From: Paramecium tetraurelia
Taxonomy: Eukaryota > Ciliophora > Oligohymenophorea > Peniculida > Parameciidae
Assembly: GCF_000165425.1 (NCBI RefSeq)
Contig: NW_001798977.1
Location: forward strand, 63,216-127,215
DNA length: 64,000 nucleotides
Reading direction: 5' to 3'
A program made the position numbers and the translations under genes. The notes under the pieces were generated by a model that was not told the DNA's origin, did not search any database, and saw nothing but the letters and a program-made list of their open reading frames with translations. Below are positions 13,820-26,604 of the stretch, piece after piece; position 1 is the stretch's first letter; each line of letters begins with the position of its first letter.

Positions 13820-14262
13820 TCATGGGTGGATGACAGTTGGGATTTGCTTGTTGATCTATCTGCTTTTCTTTTTACCCTTTGCCAAGGGATTAAATTTTTA
13901 GTGATGAGATCTACATTGAGTAGCTGTTCTAGTCGGAATGAACTGGCTCATTAACTTGAATATTTTTTTTGACTTCTTATCGTACTTCGACCTTAAAATA
14001 GACTCATGACTCTTGACGAATTCTAGATATGATAAATGTTCTTGTTTGGTCCAATGTCCTATACTTAATGAGAATAGGTACCATTTACTCTTGATTGAGA
14101 CTCGTCATCACCCAAATTGCACTTTTCCTCCAGTCCATAGTCAACTTCAGTTAAATGATTGTTTTGGGCAGTATTCGTGATATTTGGCGATTCAATCTAT
14201 TGCTGAGTTATTCCATTATTCAAAACGAATGGCGTTTCGTACTTATATGAGGGCAGCTACAT
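13820..14262 (-). CDS. Myb/SANT-like DNA-binding protein, 139 aa
   Basis: ATG 14262, one 23-nt intron, TGA 13822-13820; 140 codons. The second half contains GHWTKQEHLSYLEFVKSH, a possible first Myb helix with its Trp, followed after a basic loop by a Phe-rich helix and RTATQCRSHHQKF, which closely resembles the recognition helix of SHAQKYF-type single-Myb proteins. The C-terminus is basic (KGKKKSRQINK), suiting a nuclear factor. The N-terminal 65 residues are polar. Likely a sequence-specific or chromatin-associated DNA-binding protein (inference); the target is unknown. Confidence 0.75.
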
Positions 14263-14841
14263 GGTAGGGGTCAATTATTAACACATCACTTTATAACTTA
14301 TAATGGATCAATATTACTGTATTAGATCATTTATTGTTGGTGCAAGTAATAGAAGGGATTGTAATATTAGCTTTGTGAGTATAAATTGCACATTAGATCA
14401 GGATTCATCTGAATGAAATTTTGGTATTTCAAAAATAAATTATTAATTAATTTAATTTATTATAATCAGGCTATTAAGAATGATACGACGATTTCGTTTA
14501 CATGTGTTCTATCTTCATGTGAACAATTATTAATCATAAATAATATCTATTTAAATTCTAATTCAAATGTATTTCTAATAACAATTCTCTCAAATACCCA
14601 ATCTCTACCAGAAACTAAGTCTCAAATAGTTTAAATTTTCATCAAATTTATCAAAGGACTACAAGAACCCTCCTCACTTAAAAAATATAATATCATTCAA
14701 AATGAGAAGAGATCCCTAAACCTCAAGTACAGACTCCAATATTCAATGGTCTGCTTCTAAGCATTTTCCGATAACTGAATTGATGTTTGCTAACAGAATT
14801 TAAAAATCTTTTTTTCTCTAATAATTATATCTACAAATAAA
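14263..14841. other. AT-rich stretch without a confident gene
   Basis: It contains an open plus-strand frame from ATG 14702 (starts MRRDPQTSSTDSN, 47 codons) that could be an upstream exon of the next gene, but no splice joins it convincingly. The remainder is AT-rich, presumably the promoter of the Myb-like gene, with no RNA gene visible. Confidence 0.35.
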
Positions 14842-15736
14842 ATGAATTAACCATTAATGAATCTGATGTCTAAAGTGAGCTTCTTTGAGTATAAAAATGA
14901 AATTAGGTTAGCCTGGTACATTTTTTATTTAAAAATTCATAACTAAATTTATAAATTGCTATTTTTATTTGTAAGGCACTTCATTAAATAATTACAGATG
15001 GTTGAGGGTTCTGAAACAAATGAAAAATCAAAAGTCAACAAAATTTTAACAAAATATTTGAATGTTCTGCAAAGTTATACAGTAATATTCAAAATTTGAT
15101 AAAATTATTAGAATCTAATTTTGACATGATAGAAGAAAGAATAATTGAAGCTTAAAAGTGTTGTTCCTTTGTTATGAAACTAAAATAGATTTTGTTATTG
15201 ATTACATAGAAAATGCAATTCAATTGCAATGTGAATTATTAATCCGAATATAAGCTAGTATAAAATATTATCTTAATTATTGTAGAAATATCTAGGAGTA
15301 TACTACTCACCAAATTATCAAAACATTGTAAGATATTCCAATATTAGTCACATATTTGAAGTTTATTAAGTAAACCTTAAAGGATAGTAATCAAATACTT
15401 GTATTTGTTTAAAGAATAAATAGTTCAGAAATGTTAATTAATTTTTTAAAACAATCTTAAGACTAATCATAAATAAACACAAACGATTATTCTAGAATGT
15501 AAATATTTAACAGTTACCAATTAAAACCGAATTTCGCTTCAAGAATATTGAAACCTTAATCAGTATTATATCTACAATGTATAAATAAGAATTTTACAAT
15601 TTTGACATCTCAATTATTTTCACAATATTACTCTCAAGTACCAAATTATTTATAATATTTATATGAATATCTCCAACAGTTAGAATAATTTAATTGGGAT
15701 AATAATTTTGATTCTAATGGCAGAAAAAGTAATTGA
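14842..15736 (+). CDS. helical protein of unknown function, exon structure unresolved
   Basis: The downstream part is clearly coding: LQDIPILVTYLKFIKQTL, VFVQRINSSEMLINFLKQ and a Gln/Tyr-rich end (VPNYLQYLYEYLQQLEQF) closing at TGA 15734-15736. Upstream, LVHFLFKNSQLNLQIAIFI and FNKIFECSAKLYSNIQNLI look like successive amphipathic helices, perhaps an armadillo-like array (inference). A 23-nt intron near 14891 and a 29-nt one near 15158 fit. Between 15005 and 15045 three in-frame TGA codons must be spliced out, and the only candidates are 34- and 38-nt introns. The total length stays a multiple of three. Start and middle are uncertain. Confidence 0.45.
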
Positions 15737-15874
15737 AACACAGCAGCTATTATGTCAACATTAACTATACAAAAAGAGAATTGATATATATATTGTTATT
15801 CAATTGTAATTAATTATTTAATGTCTCTATAACATTTATAAACAATAAAGGAAGAAAGGCATTCCTAAGAAAAC

Positions 15875-17389
15875 ATGGACTTAGCCCAAAACCTTTTGGA
15901 TAAACCTAAAGATGTATAATTGCATTGAGTAAGTAGAGGGAACGTGAAGCTGACGAAGATGAGCAATTTCTTCCAGATGAATAGAAGGACGTGAGTGATG
16001 AAGATGTTCAAGATTAATAACAGAAATAAGAAAATTTCAAAAGCTTTGTTGTTGGCACTGGAATGGGTGGATTCTTGTTTGAAGAGACATTCGGTTTTGA
16101 TGATAAGAAATAGAAGAATAATAATAAGTAAATCAAGAGATTGACTTTGAACACTCGAATTACATAGATAGTAGGACTGAATAAGTTAGCAGATGATGAA
16201 GAAGATGACCATTAACTTTATGAGAAAATTCCTTAGTATTTAGCTTGGGGTATCATTTTTTATGCATCTTTCAATAACGCTATGATGCCTCCATGGATTA
16301 TGACAATACCGGCTGAAAAGGTAACTAGTAATATAAATCAAGTACTTACGTATTGCTTGGAGATTTTTATTGTAAGGAATATTCCTTATCCCTTTTATCA
16401 TGTATGAATACCGAACAGGAAATGAAAAAGTTAAGTCAGCTTATACCTCAGAATTTCTGCTGAGGTGGACCCACATGAGGAAAGTGTATATGGCAAGTTT
16501 GACAACAACCGTAACTTTTGCTGTATTCCTGTTTTGTTTTGATTATACTAATATTTCAAGTGTCTTTGTATTGGGGTCTCAGACTAATTTTTGGTTGTCT
16601 GTCTTTAGAAAAAAAGAAAATAACCACAACATCGAAGGGGGAGGTAAAATCATGTGTGTCGTTGGGTAGAATAATATGTTATTAATAGATATCTGCTTAT
16701 TTGTTTAGATTCATATATGTTAGATACTGATACCATTCCTGATTCAGCCAAAAGCTATATTAATCCTTTGTTGTACAAAAGACCAATCTGGATGAGAATT
16801 ATGATTGGAAATACCATACCAGTAATATTTCATTCTTATTCCTAGTTCTTAGCTTCTATCATCTTGGCTGAATTATCAAAGGCTAATCAAGATCTCAGAA
16901 CTGTATTTCCTCCTTTCCTCGCTAATTTTTGTGTAGCATTTTTTGTTTGTCTGAATATGTGTATGGTTTCATTCTTCATGGATGGCACATCAATTAATTT
17001 TGATTCCCGATGGGGTTGGTTTGGATTGTTTCAAAATGGAAAATTCATGGGCTTTTTGTACAAATGTTATTTCTTATTCTATTAGCTACATGTCTACCAT
17101 GTTAAGCATTGGAGTTTTCATCTCTTCTATCTTAATCAGTAAGCTATTTGAACCTATTGTACCGGCTACTGCTGCCTTATTTGAACCTGTCATCACAGCT
17201 ATCTTGTGTGACATTGCTACTGTTCAATATTATCCCTCTGCTATTGCCTGTTTTGGCTATGTATTTCTATTGCCTGGCTAATTTATTATTATTGTTGGAT
17301 AGCATATATTGAAAAAGCAGCAAGAACAAGAACAAAAATAAAAAATAGAATAACAATAGCAAATTCATGCTTCTAGAGCTCAACAATGA
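15875..17389 (+). CDS. DMT-superfamily (EamA/SLC35F-like) transporter, 473 aa
   Basis: ATG 15875, four introns (20, 22, 23 and 28 nt), TGA 17387-17389; 474 codons. An acidic cytosolic N-terminus of about 110 residues precedes roughly ten hydrophobic helices. These include YMASLTTTVTFAVFLFCF, NISSVFVLGSQTNFW and, near the end, MLSIGVFISSILISKLFEP, IVPATAALFEPVITAI and IACFGYVFLLPGQFI, the repeated EamA pattern of drug/metabolite transporters. It ends in a Gln/Glu-rich cytosolic tail. Members of this superfamily carry nucleotide sugars, amino acids or other metabolites; the substrate cannot be read from sequence. Confidence 0.85.
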
Positions 17390-17471
17390 TTTACAAATTC
17401 AAAAGTAAAATTTAAACTTGATTTTTTTTATTAATTAATGAAGTTAAACAATAATATTTAACGATTAAATT

Positions 17472-18008
17472 ATGTTCCTGTTCCAAAAAAGATTAATGAA
17501 CCTATCACAAAGCTCTCAGTAACCTATTAGACTTAAACCTAAGTTCTATTCATAGCAGAAGGAAAATATGCCTGTCCAAAGAGATCTACCTAAAGTGAAT
17601 TTGATAAACAAATTGAATGAAGCCTCGAAAATTCCGAAGCCTCAACCTAAGCAATAAGTTCAAATTACCTAAAAGACGATTTCCAAGGATATTTGGCACA
17701 AAAAGTCAGTCTCCATGAAAATGAGAAATGCTAATTTAAAAGATGGCAAGAAGATAGTTTGTGGATAACTAATAAAATATAAAAAAGGCGATTAGATCTA
17801 TGCTTTTAGATGTATCAAAGATACTATGAAATAATGCAAATTAAAAGATATTTAGTAAGATCATGATGTTGATACCGATGATGAATAAATTTTCATTGCC
17901 ACCAAAAACATGTTTACCAGCTTATGTTAAAGCATTAAAAGAGAGCTGTTTCACAATGAAGATAATTAAAACGAAAACAAAATTGTATTAGATGATGATC
18001 TTTTGTGA
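17472..18008 (+). CDS. small basic protein, 178 aa, intronless
   Basis: ATG 17472 to TGA 18006-18008 in one frame with no intron, 179 codons. The N-terminal 90 residues are Lys/Gln-rich and disordered-looking; the centre (DGKKIVCGQLIKYKKGDQIYAFRCIKD) may be a small beta-rich fold; an acidic stretch follows and the C-terminus ends IVLDDDLL. An alternative start 32 codons downstream (MPVQRD) is possible. There is no recognised domain. Confidence 0.65.
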
Positions 18009-18707
18009 TTTATTAACAACTTTTACCATTAATTATGAACAACCTATATTAACAAATTTCTTTTTCAAAATTGACTATATTTCTACTTTTAATTATTTAT
18101 CAGCAGGCTTTTAAATGAGTTGAGAAGGTAGCTATGCATTTTTACTGCAATTGAAGGCAGTTAAACATTTATTTAAGAGATATATCTCATATGAATTATT
18201 TTGAATAATTTAAATGTATTACTCTAGTTCACTTTAAGATTTAAAGCAATATTCCATGTAATAAAAATAATTTGTAATTAATGGTGACTATTATAGATAA
18301 ATTCCTTATATATTCCTAATATTTTAAAAGTAATTTTAATTCCCTCTTTTCTAATAATATGGGTAGAACAAAATCACAATTATTGCATTAATACTCATTA
18401 ATAAATTAATGATTATTATAATTGTAATTAATTCTATGATAGTCTCTGTTATTGATATTAATGTTTAAATTAAGTTTATTTCTAAAGAAATGTGACAATA
18501 GATTAGATTATTCATTTATAAATATTATTATTATCTCATAACTTGTTGTAACTATCATTGTTAATTATACTACTAATATATCTTAGAATAGTATTTTCAA
18601 TTTAGAATTCCCTTCTTTAATTTATATATTTCTCAAATTTAGCCACAATCTTTTAAGAAATGAAAAGAATACAATATAGTCGTAATAAAAGAATGTAAAC
18701 AAAGATT
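18009..18707. other. AT-rich intergenic region
   Basis: About 700 bases of low-complexity AT-rich DNA between two plus-strand genes. Short open frames exist on both strands but none has convincing codon texture or a motif. It presumably includes the promoter of the TRAPPC2L-like gene. No tRNA-like cloverleaf was noticed. Confidence 0.45.
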
Positions 18708-19219
18708 ATGGCAAAACCTAAATATTAAAGTTTAATAGTCTTAGTATTCTCAGGTTTAATTTTAATATATTTTATATATATTAAAAAAAGAGATAATGTT
18801 CTTAATTTTATCTTAGGAAGACCATCCCCTTTACGAAAGAAGATTTCCCTTAAAAAAAACCACTCTAGTTAGTTAGTAAGTACTAAATGCATAATTCATT
18901 TTACATGCTGCCTTAGATGTATTCGATGAAAAATATAAATCATCCAAAGAATTGTATAAATTAACAATTAACAAGATTCCTCAAAGAGATTGATTAAAAA
19001 CAAGACTATAGAGTATATGGCTATGTTACTCCATCGAATATCAGATTTTTAGTATTGACTGATCAAGATGAAGAACGTGTGAAAATATTTTGTTAATTAG
19101 CACATGAATAATTGATAAAAATCTTAATGAATCCATTATATTAATTGGGAACATAAATTACCTCTCCAAGCTTTGAGTCTGTAATTTAATAATTGTTGTA
19201 GAATAAATTAAACTAATGA
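18708..19219 (+). CDS. TRAPPC2L: TRAPP complex subunit, TRAPPC2L-like, about 138 aa
   Basis: A small subunit of the TRAPP tethering complex, which acts as a Rab exchange factor in ER-Golgi traffic. Conserved blocks: DHPLYERRFP, HAALDVFDEKY, DYRVYGYVTPSNIRFLVLTD, KIFCQLAHEQLIKILMNPLY and SPSFESVIQQLL, matching the longin-like fold of TRAPPC2L in order and spacing. A 22-nt intron near 18955 is certain by phase. Between the likely start (MAKPKYQSLIVL, 18708) and DHPLY lie about 73 bases that must be mostly intronic, much longer than other introns here. It is either one long intron or a 37-nt intron with a short hydrophobic exon piece. With 73 nt removed the total is 139 codons, the family length. 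Confidence 0.85.
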
Positions 19220-19721
19220 ATAATAAATAAAAAAATACGAATAAATATTGTTTTATATAAAGTAATAAATCATTAAAAATTGTTGGTTATTATTAAATAT
19301 TTGATTGACTAATAATATCAATTTAACTATTAGCAATGGCCTTGTTCTTATAAATCATCATTACAATTACATTACTATAAGCTGAAATTAATGATTAAAA
19401 CATAATGCCATTATTATTGATCGATAATTAATTTTAACTAATTGAATTTAACATTAATTTATTTGAAATGGAAGAATAAATTTTAATGAATATGAAATCC
19501 TTCTATTTTATTATTATAGTATGTCTATAATTTGTATTTAACAAATACTATCCTTAATTTCAACTTAACTAGAATTTGTGATAAATTATCCTTATTCTAT
19601 ATATTTATTATTTATTAATTATTAAAAATGTGCAATTTTTAAAAAGGCTTTTTTCCAAATAATATAACCACATATTTGATATTTAGAAAATGCAATAAAA
19701 GGTTTGGAAGTAAAATTAAAA
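19220..19721. other. AT-rich intergenic region
   Basis: About 500 bases of AT-rich sequence between two plus-strand genes. No frame on either strand has coding texture, and I see no repeat or structured RNA. Confidence 0.45.
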
Positions 19722-21278
19722 ATGAAAAAAAAATTAAGTTTATCATCAAAGCCTCTTTCCTATATACAATTGGATGACAAAGGAAGAAACTCTTATTGCA
19801 AAAGTCACTGTTTGAAGTATGAACAATTTGAGTATAGAAATGGGAACTGTTATATTTGTTGTGAGTAAAAGGAATGCAATTAGGATAATGAACCATTAAG
19901 TAGGGCTGAAATAATTACTCTGTTAAATTAAATTTTATCATAAACAATTTCAGATGAGTATAAGTAGTAATAAAAGCAGAAGATAAACAGTTTTAGAGAA
20001 GATGTTAATAAATCAATTGAGCTTTATTGCGATAGAGTAATTCAAAATTTGGAAAAGAACTGCGAATTGCAAAATCAAATAAATTAAAAAGTCAAATTTA
20101 TTTTAGAAAATGTTGAAAATCAAGATATTAATCAATTAGCATATGAGATATTATCTACTTAATAGTTGGATTGCGTTAGTGCAAAGATAGGAGTTGCAGC
20201 TCCATTGACTCAAGAATTTTATAGATTGCTAACCAAATGTGAAACTACTTTAAATTGTATTCACTCCCTGACGTAAGACGATCACAAGAATGGAAATAAT
20301 GAATACCATGTCCTGAAAAACTAGCTTGATCTTGTCAAAATGAAAAATATGCAATTTTTAAGACAACATGAAATAAGTATCAGATCATCAAAATAGTGCA
20401 TAAAGAGAATCTACTAAGATATTAAGAACTAATAAATCATCGCAGTGTCGCCAGGATAAGAATTAAACAATCAAATTACTATTATTAAGCCAAGTTAATA
20501 CAGTTTGTTTGGCTAATTTGAAACTTTGAAAAATGCCATTCCAGCAGAATTGTTTTGCATAAGTCCAAATGGTGAATTTTATGCATGGGGAAGTAACACA
20601 AAGATTCAAATCTATTAGTTGTAGACCAAAATATACAAATAGATAAATTGCCATTCAACTCTAGATTCGATTGTATTCAATATTGTTAATGATTTTGTCA
20701 TCAGTACACAAGATTAGAAGATCAATTTTTGGAGTTTAAATGATAAGAATTGGGAATTCAATTGTTCTTTTAATATGTTACCAGAGAGAGTTCACGATTT
20801 GACATTTATAGAAGATGGGAAAAAACTCATATGCAAATCAACATCTAAATTGACAATTTTGATTAAAGAAAATTAGAGTTGGATAATTTATTAGTAAATT
20901 CATCAAAGTTTCACTACAATATTATGGAATCAAGTGTATTCAATGATCATAACATCAAATCAGAAGGATCAAATCTAAATTTGGTAAAGAAATAAAAAAG
21001 GGCTGTTTCAATTGATTTCTACTGAATGGGATCCAGAATATAAAAGAACTAATAATGAGGTTAACTCTTTATAGGCAAATGATGATGGTTCATTGATATC
21101 TTAATGCTAGAATAACAAGTTGAAGGTTTGGCAAGTTTAAGAAGATGGTAGGTTGGAAGTAATTTTTGAATAAGAAGTGGATGAAAACAATATCTTCATA
21201 ACGAACGATTTTATGAACTTATTAGCCTAAAATGAGAAGTCCTTAGTTTGGTACCAATTAATAAATGATGAATAATGA
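19722..21278 (+). CDS. zinc-binding-like/coiled-coil/WD-repeat protein, 518 aa, intronless
   Basis: One uninterrupted frame of 519 codons. N-terminus: a Cys/His cluster (YCKSHCLKYEQFEY, then CYICCEQKECNQ) that could bind zinc. Residues about 70-200 are charged and helical (coiled coil). From about residue 260 there are degenerate WD-like repeats (FCISPNGEFYAWGSNTKIQI; DFVISTQDQKINFWSLN; SLISQCQNNKLKVWQV) that would form a beta-propeller. The same overall plan is seen in the minus-strand gene at 52675-54195, so the two are probably members of one ciliate family. Likely a scaffold; partners unknown. Confidence 0.75.
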
Positions 21279-21772
21279 AAATTTTAAATTCATTATTTTT
21301 AAATTTGTAATATTGATAATCAATAATATTATTTATATATTGCAATTTCTAATATCATAATCATCGAAGATATTTAAGAATGAATTTATTTTGTCAAATT
21401 ATGAATTACTAGGTGGATCATCATTAATTCCAAAAATGAAAAAGCCAATTAATGAAAACTGTTGATATTGTATTAACCATTATCAAATAAAATTAATAAG
21501 TTAATTACTAACATTTGTTATGTGTAAAATTGATTTCAATTATCATATATATAAATATTTGATTATAGAGGGGATGCAGTGCTACCTTATTAATTTAATT
21601 AAAATTTGCTATATTTGACGCAGCAACTTTCTTTATTCTAGAAATTTCGATTAATCATTGAAATTGATTTAGAATAAAAATTCTAGAAGATTTAATCATT
21701 TTGAGTTAAAATAAGGATATAATCTAATTTTTGACTTGGATAATGAAAATTTTAATTTGAAATATATAAATT
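21279..21772. other. AT-rich intergenic region
   Basis: About 490 bases, very AT-rich, with no convincing frame, motif or repeat. It should contain the promoter of the secretory-pathway membrane protein downstream. Confidence 0.45.
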
Positions 21773-23592
21773 ATGTTTTTAATTATTTTTGTTTTTGTGT
21801 GCTAAGTTATAGGAGAAGAATTATTAAATTTGTCTACGAAAACATTTTTCATTGAAAGTGAGGTGAAGGGAGTGAAGGAGGTTATTCAGGGATCACGATA
21901 ATTTATTACAGATTTTGAAAATGCTGAATTTGCTATCAATATAGAATTGCAAGGTAATAATAGTTAGCCTTGGGATATATGCTTTTCATAGTAAGGTTCA
22001 ATTGAATTTGCAGATTACGAGAATCATCATACATTAATTTATAATGCAACTCATAATCCAGATGAGGAACATGCAAATGACCCATCATATTATTTAAGTA
22101 CACCAATTTTGGTTAACATGGTGAAAACAAACTAAGGTTTGATGATTGCCACAAGCGACCATACTTTATTGAATTATAACATTACATAGGATCCATAAAG
22201 TATAGTTGGATTTAAAACGCAGCTTTTGCAAGAATATGACTACGATTACCTAAGAAGTGAGGCAACTGAAGCCGAAGTCCCTTAAATTGTATATGCTCCT
22301 ATTTTTGAATATGTATTTTTGATATACAGAGATTAAATATTGAAGGGTAAAATTTAACCAAATATGACTCTATAAAATTGTTCTATTGGCAGTGGATTGG
22401 AAAACGACAATAATTTTATTGGATAAATCAAGATTCTAAATAATTATATGTTTGTTCCTTTGGGCAGAGATGGGTTGGACATTTATTAGATTAATAAAGA
22501 TGGTGATATAAGTCTTAAGTTGTCTATGAATTCCTTCGATTTTTATAACAAGGATTTAACAATTAGTTTAGTTGATGTTGTATTTAGTCAATCTAGCACA
22601 TCAAGTGATACTTATGCTTTCATTTTAGATAGCATTCATGGTGTTACGAAGTTTCTTGTCAAAACTAATGAACAGTAAATAACTATGGATAGAGATGAGA
22701 AGTTTGGACTTGTGAATGTCAGATCTGGTTTAGCTATTGCAGTTTAACCTGATGATTTTCTATTGATATTAAAAGAAGTGTAATAATATATTTCATTATT
22801 TTTAGTGGAATCAATCAATAATTGGTTGAAATTGGATTCAAGGATGAAGGTTGGTTCGAAGTCAAGACACATTTCTTAACTGGACAATACTTTGATATTA
22901 CAATTTCCAAATAGTTTGTACTTCTAAGAGGCAAATCTGAACACAGGATTGTGAGAACTGGGGTTTATGAAGAATTTGAACCAGAGTTTAAGTTCTACAC
23001 TCAAGATGACTATTTCACTGAAAAGGCCAATTCCTTCTATGAAGATTACGTATTCGTTCCAAAACTATAGAATGTATAATTCTATGATTCAGATTTCGTA
23101 ACTGAAGGAACTCCTAATTCATGGTCATTCTAAAAAAGTTATCCATATTTACTCGGTTTAACCTAACATTATATTGTGGAATTACCATATATAATAAGGA
23201 ATCCTTAGATTTATTGCAATCCTCGATCTGAGTTAGATGTTGGAAACATTTATAAATATGATATTCTGATGAATGCCACTTCTTGCCCTGAAAAAGATAA
23301 GTATTTGGAAGAAAATCCAACTGTGCCATATCAAACCATTCAGTGTTCATATAAGAATACTTTTTAAGTCAAGGTAGTATTAGCATAGGCAAAGATATAT
23401 AACACTCAAGAGTTGATTGCAGTTATTATTGGACTCATAATTCTACTGATTTTATTGGCATTCCTATTAGCTTATTTGTATCGAAAATACAAAGTCAAAG
23501 AAGAAGGCCTTACTAGTCAAGTGTCGGGATTTGATAACCAAAAGGGATATGATTTGGAACCAAATGATGCTCCTGCTACTCAGGGATTATGA
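21773..23592 (+). CDS. type I membrane protein with signal peptide, 597 aa
   Basis: ATG 21773, one 26-nt intron near 22780, TGA 23590-23592; 598 codons. A signal peptide (MFLIIFVFVCQVIGEE) is followed by about 540 residues of mixed beta-like extracellular or lumenal sequence with few Cys, then a single membrane helix (ELIAVIIGLIILLILLAFLL), a basic stop-transfer (YRKYKVK) and a short cytosolic tail. The topology is that of a receptor- or cargo-like protein of the surface or endomembranes. I recognise no ectodomain family. Confidence 0.8.
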
Positions 23593-24054
23593 ATTGTAAT
23601 GTTTTATTATTATTGTAATTATTATATACGAGGTTAATGGGCATAGCAATTACATTTCTAGTTTCGAGTGATCAACTCATAACTACCACTTTCTTTTATT
23701 AATAAAATAGGAGAGAGAGACCTATACTTTTTTATAGTATAAATATATTTAAATTATGATTTACTGTGAAAAATAGGGTGTTTGGTGTGAGTATCAAAAT
23801 GGGATGAGCTTACAATTGCAATTGGGTTATCGTATTTATTTGTTAAATTCACAGGAACTTTCACTTATTTTGATTATGCAAAATATACGTCATGAAAATT
23901 CAATTATTTTTACATGCTTTGATTATAACTAAATTCTAATTAATTTATTAAAATAGTCCGTCATTCATTTAGTCATTTTTGCTACTCTGAACGTATTGAT
24001 ATACGTTTACTTTAAATCTTGAAAGCATTTAATTAAATAATTTTGAAAAAGAAC
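23593..24054. other. AT-rich intergenic region
   Basis: About 460 bases between two plus-strand genes with no coding texture on either strand and no visible structured RNA. Confidence 0.45.
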
Positions 24055-25823
24055 ATGCAAAACATACAAATTAACTATGGTGAGGTAGTTTACCATATAG
24101 TTTGTCAGAGAGAACATCTAGTTCAAGACATCTACTACCATTTGTACGTCTTTACGAATGCTATTACATTGTCAACTGTAATTCTATAGAGTTATGATTT
24201 AATAATAGGAAATCGAATGTCCTACTCCAAAGTACATGGTGCCAATAAATTTAGAGAATAACATCCATTGGGTCAGAAATAATCAGAGAGTCTTGACTCA
24301 ATTCGGCGTTGAGTATAAAGGAACAGTCAAATATTTCACAGCTCCAGAATAAGAACTAAAAATGTTCAAGAGAATAATCAAAAACAGAATTATGTACAGA
24401 GAAGTCAGCGACTTCTATCAACCATTAAAACTCTTGGGCAAGGGAGGCTCATCCAAAGTATGTTATTTAACTCAAATTTTAGGTTTATTTGGTATAGGAA
24501 AAGGACAATTCAGCAGAGTTTGCATCCAAATGTATTGAGAAAAGGTATCTCAGAGAAGATGGTGGTTATGTAAGAATTACTCTCCTATTTTAAGACTGCC
24601 TTATTCAATGAAATCACAATCATGTCCAACCTAGACAACGAGTAAATCGTCAAACTTGAAGAAGTCTATGAAGGAGACAACACATTTTATCTCATACTTG
24701 AGTATTTGAAGGGACCAAGTCTACATGACTTATGTAATAGTAGAAGTACAACATAGCCTTTGTCTTGGGAGTAGATTAAACAAATTATGTGGGTACTTTA
24801 ATATGTTTAAATATTTATAGCAATTACTCAAAGGGGTAACTCATATGCATAGTTTAAACATCATGCATCGAGATCTCAAACCAGAGAATATCATGTTTAA
24901 GGAACACGGATCCGTCTAAGGTCTTAGAATAGTTGATTTTGGCTTGGCAACAAATACAAATGTAGAAAAATACCCATTCCCAAAATGTGGAACTCCTGGA
25001 TATGTTGCTCCAGAAATTGCTAATCTCAAAGATCTCACTCTAAAATACGATAAGATCTGTGATATGTTTAGTGTTGGTTGCATCTTCTATAAATTGTAAG
25101 CAATTGTTTTTATCATTCAGGATTACCCAGAAAGATTTATTCCCAGGAATTGACTATCACGAAATTCTTAAACTGAACAAAAAGTGCTACGTCAATCTTG
25201 ATAACCTTCAGATGTTCAAGGCTCCCTCTTCAGCTGTCGAACTCATCTCTTAAATGCTTAATTCCAATCCTAGTCTAAGAATCTCTGCTTAAAAAGCCTT
25301 AGAACACTTATTCTTTGTTCAAAGTCCCTAAGCTGATATTAGAATTAGCTTTTAGACAAAAAAGCGATTAGACCCTTAGAACAAATTATGGTAGACTTAA
25401 CTTTTCAAAAACATCAAATCAGATAAAATTCAGCTTCCTGAGATTCCTGTCAAGCATAGGTAATAAGCAAAAGAGGATGAGGTGGTTGAAGATGAGAAAG
25501 TGTGCATAAATGTTCCTGTTATGAAAAGCCCAAGATTCCAACAATAAATTAAATAGAAAAATATTAATCTCATTGATAGTTAACCTTCAACTCCCAGAAC
25601 CAAATAAATTAAGAAATACTCAACTCAGGACTATGATTTATCATCTGATGCTTCATCTCCTGATTCAGCTAGAATGAGACCAACTATTGTCCTTAAAAAT
25701 GTACCTCAAAGCTCTGCTAAGGCTCAAACTCCAAGAGCTCGACCAAGCAAATAAATCATTTTACAAAGACAATTGTCAAATCAACCTATTGAGGAAGTAA
25801 ATGAAGAAGAAGCCAAAGCTTGA
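24055..25823 (+). CDS. CaMK/CDPK-like Ser/Thr kinase, 544 aa
   Basis: ATG 24055, five introns (31, 25, 25, 28 and 25 nt), TGA 25821-25823; 545 codons. An N-terminal region of about 115 residues may be a PH-like domain, as in many ciliate kinases of this type (inference). The kinase domain is complete: LLGKGGSSKVYLV, ASKCIEKR with the ATP-binding Lys, EITIMSNL, MHRDLKPENIMF, DFGLAT, CGTPGYVAPE. A Ser/Pro/Lys-rich tail of about 180 residues follows and has no EF-hands, so calcium regulation, if any, is not built in. Substrate unknown. Confidence 0.9.
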
Positions 25824-26009
25824 ACATAGTTGAAACTAACTTGAATTATATATTGAAATTAATTGTGTATAATTTTATTATAAATATCATAATTATAATT
25901 TAATAGTTGAATTTGTAATTCATTTATGATTCATAATTTATGTAATTAGTAATTCACAAAATAACAGAAAAAATGAAAAGAACATTGTTTTATTTTATTA
26001 GAATACTCA

Positions 26010-26604
26010 TCAGTTCCCTGCATCTTTCTGCTTTTTCTTTTCTATCCCATTTTTAGAAAGTTAAATTAATACGTTATTTACGTGATCAGCTGTCTTAGCA
26101 CTACATTCAGCAAACTGTAAATTATGTGACTGGCAATACTCTTATGCTTTAGCAGTCTCAACTCTTTTATATAGATATAACTCTAATTTACTATTTCTAT
26201 TCTTCCAAATCATTTTTATTTCCAATCACCAACAATTAAACGTTCTTCTCTCCGTATTTTTTAGTTTCAGGCAACCAATACTTGTCTATTTCCTCAAAAG
26301 TATCTGCTTAGGTAACATCATAAACCATTATTATGGCTTCTGCCCCCTTAATATAAGTATAGATCAATCTAACCTTGTAATATGCACTTGTAATTGTTCT
26401 GAATCTCTCCTATCCTGCAGTATCCCAAATCTGTAACTTTACATTGTTGTCCTCCAGATGCAGAGTTCTCTATCTGAAATCCACACTAAGAGATTAGGAT
26501 TCACTAAATTAGTCACCAGCGAATCTCTATATTAAAGAACTCTTTCCAACCCCAAGATTACCTGTCAGGACAAACTTGAACTAATGATCCTTTTATTTGA
26601 TCAT
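26010..26604 (-). CDS. Rab-like small GTPase without a C-terminal prenylation cysteine, 179 aa
   Basis: ATG 26604, two introns (27 and 28 nt, both ending AAG), TGA 26012-26010; 180 codons. Nucleotide-binding motifs: GNLGVGKSS (P-loop), SVDFRQRTL (switch I region), WDTAGQERF (switch II with the catalytic Gln), GNKNDLE and ECSAK. Family members act as membrane-traffic switches and normally end in one or two Cys that carry geranylgeranyl groups; this one ends KKQKDAGN with none. It is also short in the hypervariable tail. Either an unprenylated Rab-like protein or a missed 3' exon. It lies 212 bases from the divergent CHHC-RING gene. Confidence 0.88.
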
